Shown one piece after another: positions 46,987 through 57,291 of a stretch of DNA of 64,000 nt. A program made the position numbers and the translations under genes. Under the pieces are notes generated by a model, which had not been told where the DNA came from, did no database searches, and worked only from the letters and a program-made list of their open reading frames with translations. Position 1 is the stretch's first letter. Each line of letters starts with the position of its first letter. Origin of the DNA: Acidobacteriota bacterium (lineage in GTDB: Bacteria; Acidobacteriota; Terriglobia; Bryobacterales; Bryobacteraceae); contig JAFDVZ010000002.1 in the NCBI GenBank assembly GCA_018268715.1, positions 739,632 to 803,631 of the forward strand, given 5' to 3'.

Positions 46987-49437
46987 ATGCCCACCCTGTT
47001 CGAGGATCTTCGCTCCGGCGTCCGCGTGCTGCGCGCCCGCCCGGTGCTGACGCTGACGGCGGCCCTGACGCTCGCCCTCGGCGTTGCGGCCAACACCACC
47101 GTGTTCGGTTGGATCGACTCCGTCCTGCTCGATCCCATCCCCGGCGCCGCGCGGTCCTCCGAACTCGCCTCGCTCGAAACCGTCTCCCCGGCCGGCGTCG
47201 AACAGACCACCGCCTACCGCGACTACCGAGACTACCGCGACCAACTCCGCCAGGTCTCCGGACTCGCCGCCTCGCTCGCCAACGTCTTCACCATCGGCGC
47301 CAGCCAGGACGCCCGCCTGCTGTGGGGAGAATTCGTCTCCTCCAACTACTTCGACGTGCTGGGCGTGCGTCCCACCCGCGGCCGCTCCTTCCGCCCCGAG
47401 GAAGCCTCCGACGCCCCCGGCGGCTCTCCCGTGGCCGTCATCAGTGACCGTCTCTGGCGCTCGGCCTTCAACGCCGATCCCTCCGCGGTCGGCCGGACCC
47501 TCCGCGTGAACCAGCGGACCCTCACCGTCGTCGGCGTCGCTCCGGCGGACTTCCACGGCACGGTGCCCGGCCTGGTCTTTGAATTATGGATACCCGTCTC
47601 GCTCGCGCCGGAGATGAACGGCCAGGGCGCCTGGCTGCTCGAAGATCGCGGCGAACGCCAGATGTGGGTCACTGGCCGTCTGCGGCCAGGAGTCACCATG
47701 GAGCAGGTCCGCGATGAAGCCGCCGCCTGCGCCCGCCGCATCGCGGAATCGAACCCCGCCACCAATCTCGGCTTTAGCGCCACCGTGTTGCCCATCTGGC
47801 GAGGACACCTCGGCGCTCAGCAACTGCTCCGCAGCCCCCTCCAGATCCTGATGGCCGTGTGCCTGCTGCTGTTCCTGATCGTCGGCGCCAATGTCGCGAA
47901 CCTGCAACTGGCGGTTTCAGCCGCCCGGCGGAAGGAGTTCGGTATCCGTCTGGCCCTGGGCGCCGGTCCCGGAAGGCTCATCCGTCAGTTGCTCACCGAA
48001 AGCCTGTTGCTGTCCATCATCGGCGCGGCCCTGGGCGTCGTGCTCGCCATGTGGAGCCGTCAGGCCCTAACCTGGCTGCTGCCGCCCATTAACCTGCCCA
48101 TCGAAGTCGCCGCCCGCATCAATTGGAGGACCCTCGCCTTCCTGGTCGTGCTCTGCATCGCCGGCGCCATTCTCACGGGCCTCGCCCCGGCGCTCCACTC
48201 GGTCCGCTCCGGCATCGCCGACCGCCTCCGCGAAAGCTCCCGAGGTTCCACCTCCGGAGCCGGCGCCCGCCGCACCCGCTGGACGCTGTGCGCCGCCGAA
48301 GTGTCGCTCGCCATGGCCGCCCTGGTCGCCACCGGAGTCCTGGTCCGCAACTTCGACCGCGCCCGCTCTCTCGACCCCGGCCTCGACGCCCGACGCGTCG
48401 CCTGCGCCAAATACTACGTCGAGACCTTCTGCCGGACCCGCGACGAGCGTCGCCAGTTCAGCATTCGCCTGGCCGACCGCCTCCGCGCTACGCCCGGCGT
48501 CGCCGCCGTCAGCTATTCGAACTTCATCCCCCTCGAATTCGGCGAGGGTTCCGCCGGTCCCATCGAAGTCGAAGGCTACGCCCCGGCGCCCGGCGAGGAC
48601 ATGCGCGTCGCCAACAGCGGCGTCTCGCCCGGCTATTTCGACACCCTCGGAATTCCGCTCCTCGAAGGCCGCGACTTCCGTGACCAGGACGAGCCCGGAA
48701 CCGCGCGAGTGGTCATCGTGAACCAGACCTTCGCGCGCCGCTACCTGGCCGGCCGGCCCGCCGTTGGCCATCGGATTCACTCGGGCGGCGCCTGGTCCAC
48801 CATCGTCGGCGTGTCGCGCGACATCAAGACCCGCCGCCTTACCGAACCTCCCGCGCCCTACGTCTACAGCGCCGCCCGCCAGACCTCCGGCGGCGAATTC
48901 TGGATGGCCTTCTTCGTCCGCTCCACCGGTCCCGTATCCGGAGTTCTGGCCTCCCTGGACCGCGAGGCCGCGGCCGTCCACCCCGCCACGCGCGGCAGCG
49001 CCTTCGTCCCCTATCAGGATTGGATCGGCGCGGCTCTCTATCCTCAGCGCGTGGCCGCCACGCTGGTCGCCGTGGTGGGAGCATCGGCGGTGCTGCTCGC
49101 GGCGCTCGGCATGTACAGCGTGCTCGCCTTCGCCGTCACCCAACGCACCAACGAATTCGGCATCCGCATCGCCCTGGGGGCCCTGCCCTGGCACGTATTC
49201 TCCGAAGTGGCTCGCCAGGGGTTGGGACTCACCGTGGTGGGACTCGTCGCGGGCGGCTTGATCGCCGCGGCCGCCTTGCGCTTCGCCTCGTCCCTCGCGC
49301 CCGAACTCTCCGCGGCGGACCCGGCGGCCTTCGCCGGCGCGGTGGTCCTGCTCTGCGCGGTCGGCCTGCTCGCGAGTTATTTGCCCGCCCGCCGCGCCAC
49401 CAAGGTGGACCCGGTCGAGGCCCTGCGCCAGGAGTGA
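46987..49437 (+). CDS. ADOP-type ABC permease (duplicated FtsX/MacB permease)
   Basis: A protein of 816 residues. The N-terminal ADOP segment LFEDLRSGVRVLRARPVLTLTAALTLALGVAANT is typical of Acidobacterial Duplicated Orphan Permeases. Two MacB periplasmic and two FtsX domains follow: FtsX 1 around residues 290-410 (LLFLIVGANVANLQLAV), FtsX 2 around 690-816 (LAFAVTQRTNEFGIRIALGA, LASYLPARRATKVDPVEALRQ). No ATPase gene is adjacent, as the name implies. Likely substrate: peptides, lipids or antibiotics. Tail-to-tail with the LysR gene, 1-bp gap. Confidence 0.9.
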   Translation: MPTLFEDLRSGVRVLRARPVLTLTAALTLALGVAANTTVFGWIDSVLLDPIPGAARSSELASLETVSPAGVEQTTAYRDYRDYRDQLRQVSGLAASLANVFTIGASQDARLLWGEFVSSNYFDVLGVRPTRGRSFRPEEASDAPGGSPVAVISDRLWRSAFNADPSAVGRTLRVNQRTLTVVGVAPADFHGTVPGLVFELWIPVSLAPEMNGQGAWLLEDRGERQMWVTGRLRPGVTMEQVRDEAAACARRIAESNPATNLGFSATVLPIWRGHLGAQQLLRSPLQILMAVCLLLFLIVGANVANLQLAVSAARRKEFGIRLALGAGPGRLIRQLLTESLLLSIIGAALGVVLAMWSRQALTWLLPPINLPIEVAARINWRTLAFLVVLCIAGAILTGLAPALHSVRSGIADRLRESSRGSTSGAGARRTRWTLCAAEVSLAMAALVATGVLVRNFDRARSLDPGLDARRVACAKYYVETFCRTRDERRQFSIRLADRLRATPGVAAVSYSNFIPLEFGEGSAGPIEVEGYAPAPGEDMRVANSGVSPGYFDTLGIPLLEGRDFRDQDEPGTARVVIVNQTFARRYLAGRPAVGHRIHSGGAWSTIVGVSRDIKTRRLTEPPAPYVYSAARQTSGGEFWMAFFVRSTGPVSGVLASLDREAAAVHPATRGSAFVPYQDWIGAALYPQRVAATLVAVVGASAVLLAALGMYSVLAFAVTQRTNEFGIRIALGALPWHVFSEVARQGLGLTVVGLVAGGLIAAAALRFASSLAPELSAADPAAFAGAVVLLCAVGLLASYLPARRATKVDPVEALRQE

Positions 49438-49438
49438 G

Positions 49439-50353
49439 TTACTCGATTCCGACTAACACGGGCGCGGGACTCTCCTGCAGCATCTCCAGAAACGCCAGCG
49501 CCGCGCCGCTGAACCGCTTCTTCTTCCGGTGGATAATTCCCACCGGCCGGAACAGCGATCCGCCGCTCAGTGGGACCGCCGCCAGCCGCCCCTGCGCTAA
49601 CTCCGCCTGCACCACGCGCGCCGGCATGATGCTGACTCCCGCCCGCTGAGTCACTGCTTCCTTGATCATCTGCAGATTGTCGAAGTGCATCACCATCCGC
49701 ACCGTCACTCCGTGCTCTTCCAGATAGCGCCGCACGGCCTGTTGAATCGGCAGGTCATCGTCGAATCCGATGAAATCGATCCCGTTGAGGTCGGCCGGAC
49801 GTATCCGCCGCAACGCCGCCAGCGGATGATACGGCGACGTCACCACCATCATCTCTTCCTGTCTCCATGGCAGCACGGTTAACTCGCGGTTCGGCTCGGG
49901 ATAACTCACCAGTCCTAAGTCCACCCGGTCGGCTAACACCGCCTCGTAGATCTTCTCCGGCCTCAGGTACTCCACCTGCAGCGATGCGCCGGGATGTCGC
50001 GCCGTGAAGCGCTGCTCCAGCTCCGACATCTCCGACAATCCCACCGAATAGATCGCCGCCACCCGCACCACGCCCTCCACCTGGTGCTTCATCCGGTCGA
50101 GCGCGGCCTCGAAATCCTCGCGCCGCCGCAGCACGTCCTTGCAGTAGTCCAGATACAGCCGGCCGGCGTCGGTCACCGTCAGCGGCCGCGTCGAACGGTC
50201 AAGCAGAGGGACGTCCATCTGCCGTTCCAGCTCCTGCAGCTGCTGGCTGGCCGCCGATTGGCTGACGCCGTTGAGCGCCGCTCCCCGGCTCACGCTGCGG
50301 GTGTGCGCTATGTCCCTGAAAAGTTTGAGGTGATCCAGTGGCAACAAAACCAC
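49439..50353 (-). CDS. LysR-family regulator, probable regulator of gltBD
   Basis: A protein of 304 residues. HTH: LKLFRDIAHTRSVSRGAALNGVSQSAASQQLQELE, then a type-2 periplasmic-binding effector domain (VRVAAIYSVGLSEM, LGLVSYPEPN). It is divergent from gltB with a 214-bp shared control region, the usual arrangement for a LysR activator such as GltC. Inference: it controls glutamate synthase; no binding site is proven. Confidence 0.85.
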   Translation of the reverse strand: MVLLPLDHLKLFRDIAHTRSVSRGAALNGVSQSAASQQLQELERQMDVPLLDRSTRPLTVTDAGRLYLDYCKDVLRRREDFEAALDRMKHQVEGVVRVAAIYSVGLSEMSELEQRFTARHPGASLQVEYLRPEKIYEAVLADRVDLGLVSYPEPNRELTVLPWRQEEMMVVTSPYHPLAALRRIRPADLNGIDFIGFDDDLPIQQAVRRYLEEHGVTVRMVMHFDNLQMIKEAVTQRAGVSIMPARVVQAELAQGRLAAVPLSGGSLFRPVGIIHRKKKRFSGAALAFLEMLQESPAPVLVGIE

Positions 50354-50457
50354 TCTACCATAAGTATTTCCGATAGTACAGCAACAAGGTTTTCGGATTG
50401 CATAATAGTAATGCCCGCGCTATACTGTCCTTACCACCCCGACGTGCCGCCCGCGCT

Positions 50458-50533
50458 CGTCGTGTAGCTATATCGTCGTGTAGCTATGCCGTCGGGTAGC
50501 TATACCTTCGTGTAGCTATTGTGGTGTAGCCAT
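50458..50533. repeat. 16-bp tandem repeat in the gltB leader
   Basis: Five copies of GTAGCYAT begin at 50,464, 50,480, 50,496, 50,512 and 50,526, giving four 16-bp steps and one 14-bp step. The core unit is close to CGTCGTGTAGCTATAT. The array lies between the LysR start and the gltB RBS, about 35 bp before gltB, so it is probably transcribed. No known factor site comes to mind. Confidence 0.8.
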
Positions 50534-50567
50534 ATTCGAACCGCTTCGGCGGGAGGTACGGACGCTC

Positions 50568-53500
50568 ATGAACCAAGTCGATCGCCCTCACGGTCTACCG
50601 GAGGCGCAGGGCCTCTATCATCCGGCGAACGAGCACGATGCTTGCGGCATCGGATTCGTCGCCAACATACAGGGTCACAAGTCTCACGACATCATCCAAA
50701 AGGGTCTTCAGATCCTCATCAACCTGACCCACCGCGGCGCATGCGGCTGCGATCCGGAAACCGGCGACGGCGCCGGCATCCTCATTCAGATTCCCCACCA
50801 GTTCTTCGCCCGCGAGTGCGCCAAGCTTGGTTTCACCCTTCCGGAGCCCGGCCAATATGGGGTCGGAATGTGCTTCCTCCCCGTCGAGCCCCAACAGCGC
50901 CTGCTCTGCGAAGGCATCCTCGAGCGCATCGCCCGCGAGGAAACCCTGGCCGTGCTCGGCTGGCGCGACACGCCCATCAACTCCAACGCCATCGGCCGGC
51001 AGGCCCGCGCCTCCCAGCCCTACATCGAGCAGATCTTCATCCGCGCCTCGGCCGGTATGTCGCAGGACGATTTCGAACGCCGCCTGTTCGTCGTCCGCAA
51101 GCGCGCCGAGGCCGAAATCGCCGCCTCCGACATCCACGAGAAGTCGTTCTTCTACGTGCCGTCGCTGTCCTCGCGCGTCATCATCTATAAGGGACTCCTG
51201 CTCGCCCCCCAGATCGCCAACTTCTACCGCGAACTGGCCGATCCGGAGTGCGTCAGCGCGCTCGCCCTGGTGCACCAGCGCTTCTCCACCAACACGTTCC
51301 CCACCTGGCCGCTCGCCCATCCCTACCGCTACATCTGCCACAACGGCGAGATCAACACCGTGCGCGGCAACGTGAACTGGATGCTGGCGCGTCAAAGCGT
51401 GCTCGCCTCGCCCAAATTCGCGGAAATCCAGAAGCTGTTCCCGCTGGTGGCCCAGAACCAGAGCGACTCCGCCTCGCTTGACAACGCCGTCGAACTGCTC
51501 ACCCTCTCCGGACGCAGCCTGCCGCACGTCATGGCGATGCTGATTCCCGAAGCCTGGGACGCCGACGCCACCATGCCCGGCCCCAAGCGCGCCTTCTACG
51601 AATATCACGCCTCCCTGATGGAGCCCTGGGACGGACCCGCCGCCGTGGCCTTCACCGACGGGCGCGTCATCGGCGCCACGCTCGATCGCAACGGTCTCCG
51701 CCCGGCCCGCTACCTGATCACCCACGACGGCATGCTGATCGTCGGTTCGGAAACCGGCGTCCTGCCCGTCCGCCCGGAGGAGATCAAGAGCAAGGGCCGC
51801 CTCCAGCCCGGCCGCATGCTGCTCGCCGATCTCGAACAGGGCCGCATCATCCCCGACGAGGAGCTCAAGGCCCAGCTCGCCGGCCGCCAGCCCTACGCCG
51901 AATGGCTCAAGCAGAATCAGGTCACGCTCGACCAGCTGCCCGCGCCCTCCCGCGTCATCGGCAGCGATCACGACACCATCCTCAGCCGCCAGCGCGCCTT
52001 CGGCTACACCGAAGAGGACATCCGCATGCTGATGCTCCCCATGGCCGCCCGTGGCGAGGAGCCCATCGGCAGCATGGGCACCGACACCCCGCTCGCCTGT
52101 CTGTCGGACCATCCGCAGCCCCTGTTCAACTACTTCAAGCAGTTGTTCGCGCAGGTCACCAACCCGGCCATCGACCCCATCCGCGAAGAGCTCGTGATGT
52201 CGCTCACCAGCTACATCGGCACGGAGCGCAACATCCTGGATGAAACGCCGCAGCACTGCCACACGCTCAAGCTGCCCCATCCCCTGCTCACCAACTGGGA
52301 TCTCGAAAAGCTGCGCCGCGTCAGTTGGGGCGACTTCCTCGCCACCACGCTGCCCATGCTGTTCCGCGTCGAAGGCGGCACCTTCGAACTCCAGCGCTCG
52401 CTCGACGCCCTGTGCCGCCGCGCCTCGCTCGCCATCAAGTCCGGCTACACGCTGCTGATCCTCTCCGATCGCGGCATGGATGAGGAGTACGCTCCCATCC
52501 CCAGCCTGCTCGCGCTCACCGCCGTGCACAACCACCTGGTGCGCGAAGGGACCCGCACCCAGGTCGCCCTCATCATCGAATCCGGCGAACCGCGCGAAGT
52601 CATGCACTTCAGCCTCCTCATCGGTTACGGCGCGAGCGCGGTGAACCCCTACCTCGCCGTCGAAACCCTGGAGGACATGGCCCACCGCGGCATGCTGCCG
52701 GAAGGCGTCACCATCGAGACCGCGCTCAAGAACTACAAGAAGGCGATCAACAAGGGTCTGCTCAAGGTCTTCTCGAAGATGGGCATCTCCACGCTGCAAA
52801 GCTACCGCGGCGCCCAGATCTACGAAGCCATCGGCCTCAACAAATCGCTGGTCGAAAAGTACTTCACTGGCACGCCCTCCCGCATCGAAGGCGTCGGGCT
52901 CGACGTCCTCGCCCAGGAAGCGAAGATGAAGCACGCGCACGCCTTCGCGCCGGTCACCGAATCGGAACCCGAACTCGACTTCGGCGGCAGCTATCACTTC
53001 CGCGCCTCCGGCGAGTTCCACCGCATCAACCCGGCCACCGTCTCCAAGCTCCAGCACGCCGTCCGGCAGTCGAGCTACGCCACCTACAAGGAGTACGCCG
53101 ACCTGGTGAACGACGAGTCGCGCCGCCTGTGCACCATCCGCGGCCTGCTCGACATCCGCACCGCCTCCCACCCGATTTCGCTCGACGACGTCGAACCGGC
53201 CAGCGAGATCGTGAAACGTTTCGCCACCGGCGCCATGTCGTTCGGCTCCATCAGCAAGGAAGCGCACGAAACCCTCGCCATCGCCATGAACAGCATCGGC
53301 GGCCGCTCCAACACGGGCGAAGGCGGCGAGGACGAGGAGCGTTTCTACGACAACCGCCGCAGCTCCATCAAACAGGTGGCCAGCGGCCGCTTCGGCGTCA
53401 CCACCAACTACCTGATCAACGCCGACGAGTTGCAGATCAAGGTCGCCCAGGGCGCGAAACCCGGCGAAGGCGGCCAGTTGCCCGGCCACAAGGTCGACGA

Positions 53501-55142
53501 AACCATCGCCCGCGTGCGCCACTCCATCCCCGGCGTCGGCCTGGTGTCGCCGCCGCCCCACCACGACATCTATTCGATTGAGGATCTGGCGCAGCTCATC
53601 TACGACCTGAAGAACGTCAACCCGCGCGCCCGCATCTCGGTCAAGCTCGTCTCGGAAGTCGGCGTCGGCACCGTCGCCGCGGGCGTCGCCAAGGCGCACG
53701 CCGATCTGGTGCTCATCTCCGGCCACGACGGCGGCACCGGCGCAAGCCCGTTGACCTCCATCAAGCACGCCGGCACGCCCTGGGAGCTCGGCCTCGCCGA
53801 AACCCAGCAGGTGCTCGTGTTGAACGACCTCCGCAGCCGCATCCGCGTCCAGACCGACGGCAAGCTCCAAACCGGCCGCGACGTCGTCATCGCCGCCCTG
53901 CTCGGCGCCGAGGAGTTCGGCTTCTCCACCACGCCTCTGATCGCCATGGGCTGCATCATGATGCGCAAGTGCCATCTGAACACCTGCCCGGTCGGCATCG
54001 CCACCCAGGACCCGGCCCTGCGCGCCAAGTTCCACGGCGCTCCGGAGCACGTCATCAACTTCTTCTTCTACGTGGCCGAAGAGGTCCGCCAGTGGATGGC
54101 CCGCATGGGCTTCCGCACTATGGACGAGATGATCGGCCGCGTCCACATGCTCGAACCGCGCAACGCCATCGAGCATTGGAAGGCCCGCGGCATCGACCTG
54201 TCGTCGATTCTGTACGATCCGCAGGTGCCCGGCCGGGTCCCGCGTCGCTGCACCATCTCGCAGGATCACGGTCTCGACCAGGCGCTCGATTATAAGCTGA
54301 TCGATCTCGCCCAGGACGCCCTGGAAACCAAGGCCCCGGTCGAGTTCAAGATGCCCATCCGCAACGTCCACCGCACCGTCGGCGCCATGCTGAGCGGAGA
54401 AGTGGCGCGGCGGTACGGCTCCGAAGGTCTCGCCCCCGACACCATCCGCGTGGAGTTCACCGGTTCAGCCGGCCAGAGCTTCGGCGCCTTCCTCACCAAG
54501 GGCGTCACGCTGGTGCTCGAAGGCGACGCGAACGACTACGTCGGCAAGGGCCTGTCCGGCGGCAAGGTCGTCGTCTACACTCCCAAGGCGGCCACGTATC
54601 TGCCGGAAGAGAACATCATCGTCGGCAACGTGTGCCTCTACGGCGCCACGGGCGGCGAAGCCTTCTTCAACGGCATGGCGGGCGAGCGTTTCGCCGTCCG
54701 CAACTCCGGCGCGACGGCGGTGGTGGAAGGCGTGGGCGACCACGGCTGCGAATACATGACCAAGGGCCTGGTGGTGGTGCTCGGCAAGGCCGGCCGCAAC
54801 TTCGCCGCGGGCATGAGCGGAGGTTTCGCCTACGTGCTCGACGAGACCGGCGAGTTCGCCGCGACGTCGTGCAACAAGACCACGGTCGACCTGGAGCCGC
54901 TCGAAGCCGCCTCCGACATCCAGTTGGTGCGCGACCTCATCCGCCGTCATTTTGAGGAAACGGACAGCCCCCGCGCCCGCGCGATTCTCGACCGTTTCGA
55001 CGAGCTGATTCCCCGGTTCGTCAAGGTCTTCCCGCACGAATACAAACGCGTCCTAGGCGTAAAGAGGGCGGAGAAACAGTACATGCCACTCGCCACTAGC
55101 CACTCGCCACTCGCCACTATGCAGGAGGCGGCCCGTGGGTAA
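50568..55142 (+). CDS. gltB: Glutamate synthase large subunit
   Basis: A protein of 1,524 residues, the normal length. The amidotransferase Cys26 ([15 protein letters not shown]) is probably exposed by removal of a propeptide. Then come the central domain, the FMN domain with [13 protein letters not shown] and HDGGTGASP, the 3Fe-4S ligands in [12 protein letters not shown], and the C-terminal beta-helix ([12 protein letters not shown]). It converts 2-oxoglutarate and glutamine to two glutamates. The last codons are heptameric repeats and overlap gltD by 8 bp. Good RBS GGGAGGTACGG. Confidence 0.95.
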   Translation: MNQVDRPHGLPEAQGLYHPANEHDACGIGFVANIQGHKSHDIIQKGLQILINLTHRGACGCDPETGDGAGILIQIPHQFFARECAKLGFTLPEPGQYGVGMCFLPVEPQQRLLCEGILERIAREETLAVLGWRDTPINSNAIGRQARASQPYIEQIFIRASAGMSQDDFERRLFVVRKRAEAEIAASDIHEKSFFYVPSLSSRVIIYKGLLLAPQIANFYRELADPECVSALALVHQRFSTNTFPTWPLAHPYRYICHNGEINTVRGNVNWMLARQSVLASPKFAEIQKLFPLVAQNQSDSASLDNAVELLTLSGRSLPHVMAMLIPEAWDADATMPGPKRAFYEYHASLMEPWDGPAAVAFTDGRVIGATLDRNGLRPARYLITHDGMLIVGSETGVLPVRPEEIKSKGRLQPGRMLLADLEQGRIIPDEELKAQLAGRQPYAEWLKQNQVTLDQLPAPSRVIGSDHDTILSRQRAFGYTEEDIRMLMLPMAARGEEPIGSMGTDTPLACLSDHPQPLFNYFKQLFAQVTNPAIDPIREELVMSLTSYIGTERNILDETPQHCHTLKLPHPLLTNWDLEKLRRVSWGDFLATTLPMLFRVEGGTFELQRSLDALCRRASLAIKSGYTLLILSDRGMDEEYAPIPSLLALTAVHNHLVREGTRTQVALIIESGEPREVMHFSLLIGYGASAVNPYLAVETLEDMAHRGMLPEGVTIETALKNYKKAINKGLLKVFSKMGISTLQSYRGAQIYEAIGLNKSLVEKYFTGTPSRIEGVGLDVLAQEAKMKHAHAFAPVTESEPELDFGGSYHFRASGEFHRINPATVSKLQHAVRQSSYATYKEYADLVNDESRRLCTIRGLLDIRTASHPISLDDVEPASEIVKRFATGAMSFGSISKEAHETLAIAMNSIGGRSNTGEGGEDEERFYDNRRSSIKQVASGRFGVTTNYLINADELQIKVAQGAKPGEGGQLPGHKVDETIARVRHSIPGVGLVSPPPHHDIYSIEDLAQLIYDLKNVNPRARISVKLVSEVGVGTVAAGVAKAHADLVLISGHDGGTGASPLTSIKHAGTPWELGLAETQQVLVLNDLRSRIRVQTDGKLQTGRDVVIAALLGAEEFGFSTTPLIAMGCIMMRKCHLNTCPVGIATQDPALRAKFHGAPEHVINFFFYVAEEVRQWMARMGFRTMDEMIGRVHMLEPRNAIEHWKARGIDLSSILYDPQVPGRVPRRCTISQDHGLDQALDYKLIDLAQDALETKAPVEFKMPIRNVHRTVGAMLSGEVARRYGSEGLAPDTIRVEFTGSAGQSFGAFLTKGVTLVLEGDANDYVGKGLSGGKVVVYTPKAATYLPEENIIVGNVCLYGATGGEAFFNGMAGERFAVRNSGATAVVEGVGDHGCEYMTKGLVVVLGKAGRNFAAGMSGGFAYVLDETGEFAATSCNKTTVDLEPLEAASDIQLVRDLIRRHFEETDSPRARAILDRFDELIPRFVKVFPHEYKRVLGVKRAEKQYMPLATSHSPLATMQEAARG
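55084..55118. repeat. Heptamer tandem repeat in the gltB 3' end
   Basis: Five 7-bp units: TGCCACT, CGCCACT, AGCCACT, CGCCACT, CGCCACT. They encode the extra tail [12 protein letters not shown] at the end of GltB just before the gltD RBS. Same period as the repeats at 57,129, 60,041 and 61,938. Confidence 0.85.
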
Positions 55143-56550
55143 GACCACCGGATTCCTCGAATACACGCGCGAAGTCCCGGAGCGCCGCCCGGTGGCGGAA
55201 CGCGTCAACGACTGGTTTGAAATCTACCAGGATTTCCCCGTCGACAAAGTGCGCACCCAGGGCGCCCGCTGCATGGATTGCGGCGTGCCCTTCTGCCACA
55301 CCGGCTGTCCGCTGAACAACTGCATCCCGGATTGGAACGACCTGGTCTACCGCGACCGTTGGAAGGAAGCCATCCGCATGCTGCACGCCACCAACAACTT
55401 CCCGGAGTTCACCGGACGCGTCTGTCCGGCCCCCTGCGAAGCGGCGTGCGTATTGGGCATCAACGAACCGCCGGTGACCATCAAGGTCGTCGAGAAGACC
55501 ATCATCGACCACGCCTTCCACGAAGGCTGGATCCACCCGGAGCCGCCGAAGGAGAAGACCGGCAAGTACGTCGCCGTCATCGGGTCCGGCCCGGCGGGTC
55601 TGGCGGCGGCGCAGCAGTTGGCGCGCGCCGGCCACAACGTCACGGTGTTTGAGAAGGCGGACCGCATCGGCGGTCTGCTGCGCTACGGCATCCCGGACTT
55701 CAAGATGGAGAAGCATCTCATCGACCGGCGCATGGCGCAGATGGTGGGCGAAGGCGTCGAATTCCGCACCAGCGCGCACGTCGGCGTGAACGTGAAGGTG
55801 GAGGAGTTGCGCCGTCGTTTCGACGCGATCCTGCTGGCCGCCGGCGCGGAGAATCCGCGCGACCTGAACGTTCCCGGCAGGGAGCTGAAGGGCATCCATT
55901 TCGCGATGGACTTCCTCCCGCAGCAGAACCGTCGTGTGGCGGGGGACCGCACCATCCCGGGCCAGCAGATCCTGGCCACCGGCAAGAACGTAGTGATCAT
56001 CGGCGGCGGCGACACGGGAGCGGACTGTCTCGGCACCTCGCACCGCCAGCGCGCTGCCTCGGTGACGCAATTCGAGATCATGCCCACGCCGCCGGCCGAA
56101 CGCGCGGCCTCCACGCCCTGGCCCTTGTGGCCGCTGCAGCTCCGCACGGAGAGCTCGCATGAAGAGGGCGGCCAGCGCGAATGGTCGGTGGCGACGGTGC
56201 GATTCACGGGCGATGCGAAGGGCAACGTCCGCCAGTTACACGCCGTGCGGGTAAGCAAGCCGCCGGCCTTCGAACCGATCGCGGGCACGGAATTCACCAT
56301 CGACGCCGATCTGGTGTTGTTAGCGATGGGATTCACGGGTCCAGTGAAGTCGGGAATGCTGGAAGCCCTGGGTGTGAATCTGGACAACCGTGGCAACGTA
56401 GCCACGGATGAGACCTACATGTCGAGCGTGCCGGGCGTCTTCGCGGCGGGCGACGTCCGTCGCGGCCAGAGCCTGGTGGTCTGGGCCATCAGCGAAGGCC
56501 GCAAGGCGGCCAAGTCCGTCGATAAGTGGCTAGCCGACCAGAACCGCTAA
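55135..56550 (+). CDS. gltD: Glutamate synthase small subunit
   Basis: A protein of 471 residues with a GTG start at 55,135, inside the end of gltB; AGGAGG lies 8 bp upstream. Seen: the cysteine-rich cluster region [23 protein letters not shown] motif [36 protein letters not shown], and NADPH motif [14 protein letters not shown]. It passes electrons from NADPH to GltB. Pairing and overlap with gltB confirm the assignment. Confidence 0.95.
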   Translation: MGKTTGFLEYTREVPERRPVAERVNDWFEIYQDFPVDKVRTQGARCMDCGVPFCHTGCPLNNCIPDWNDLVYRDRWKEAIRMLHATNNFPEFTGRVCPAPCEAACVLGINEPPVTIKVVEKTIIDHAFHEGWIHPEPPKEKTGKYVAVIGSGPAGLAAAQQLARAGHNVTVFEKADRIGGLLRYGIPDFKMEKHLIDRRMAQMVGEGVEFRTSAHVGVNVKVEELRRRFDAILLAAGAENPRDLNVPGRELKGIHFAMDFLPQQNRRVAGDRTIPGQQILATGKNVVIIGGGDTGADCLGTSHRQRAASVTQFEIMPTPPAERAASTPWPLWPLQLRTESSHEEGGQREWSVATVRFTGDAKGNVRQLHAVRVSKPPAFEPIAGTEFTIDADLVLLAMGFTGPVKSGMLEALGVNLDNRGNVATDETYMSSVPGVFAAGDVRRGQSLVVWAISEGRKAAKSVDKWLADQNR

Positions 56551-56634
56551 AGCAGCACAATCCAACCACGGCCGCCGAAGCGTCAGCAACGGCGGCCGCT
56601 CCGCCGGAAACCCACCGAACGGTACACTCAGTCC

Positions 56635-56856
56635 ATGGCCCGCAAGGCGAGCGTCGTTATCGAGAAGGACGAGCACGGATTCTATGCCTGGCGCCCCGAA
56701 CTGAAGGGGTGTCAGTCGCAGGGGGACTCCCTGGAAGAAGCGATGACGAATATCCGCGAGGCGATCGAGTTGTATCTTGAGTCGATCCCAAGCGACGAGC
56801 GCGACAGTCTACTCAGCCGCGAAATCCTAACAACCACCGTCGAAGTGGATGCCTAG
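56635..56856 (+). CDS. HicB-like protein, orphan
   Basis: A protein of 73 residues. VVIEKDEHGFYAWRPELKGC, then QGDSLEEAMTNIREAIELYLE is the HicB/UPF0150 RNase-H-like fold. It is an antitoxin in HicAB modules, but no HicA-like gene is visible on either side: the next sequence is an IS66 remnant. So it is either an orphan HicB or the survivor of a broken pair. The C-terminal DNA-binding domain of long HicBs is absent. Confidence 0.75.
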   Translation: MARKASVVIEKDEHGFYAWRPELKGCQSQGDSLEEAMTNIREAIELYLESIPSDERDSLLSREILTTTVEVDA

Positions 56857-56922
56857 CTAGACTAGCAGCCCGTGGCGGAAGTCGCGTAGGACCGCGCAGC
56901 CAGGAGTTGGCTCGAAAGCGCC

Positions 56923-57108
56923 GATCAGCCGCGCAGATACCTTCTGGCGCAGCGCCATTCTTGGCTCCGCCGACAGCGACAGCGCCTTGGCGCGCTCCTC
57001 CACGGCATACAGACGTGCGATCAGGTGCAGCACTGGTCCCATGTGTGGCTCGTCGCAGTCCAACGCCTTAAACAGATATCTTCGGGCATGCATCCAGCAC
57101 CCAACCTC
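56923..57108 (-). mobile_element. IS66-family transposase remnant
   Basis: About 62 codons on the minus strand read EVGCWMHARRYLFKAL, then HLIARLYAVEERAKALS and RMALRQKVSARL. These match the IS66 TnpC catalytic-domain stretch (GCWAHARR, IRRLYAIE, LRQ). No start, no other IS66 genes or inverted repeats. It abuts the heptamer array on one side and hicB on the other. Confidence 0.75.
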
Positions 57109-57128
57109 GGTCATCGATGGCAGTGTCG

Positions 57129-57268
<140 letters not shown>

Positions 57269-57291
57269 CCCGAGATACACTAATTCGAGAC

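Noticed and set aside
50458..50533. CRISPR array
   Set aside because: Units of 16 bp without spacers of unique sequence; no cas genes nearby. The heptamer tracts were rejected for the same reason.
50595..54371. Very long open frame antisense to gltB
   Set aside because: A shadow of a GC-rich conserved gene; its sequence is low-quality His/Val/Asp-rich and gltB on the other strand is unambiguous. The same holds for long frames antisense to the TonB receptor at 42,274-45,501.
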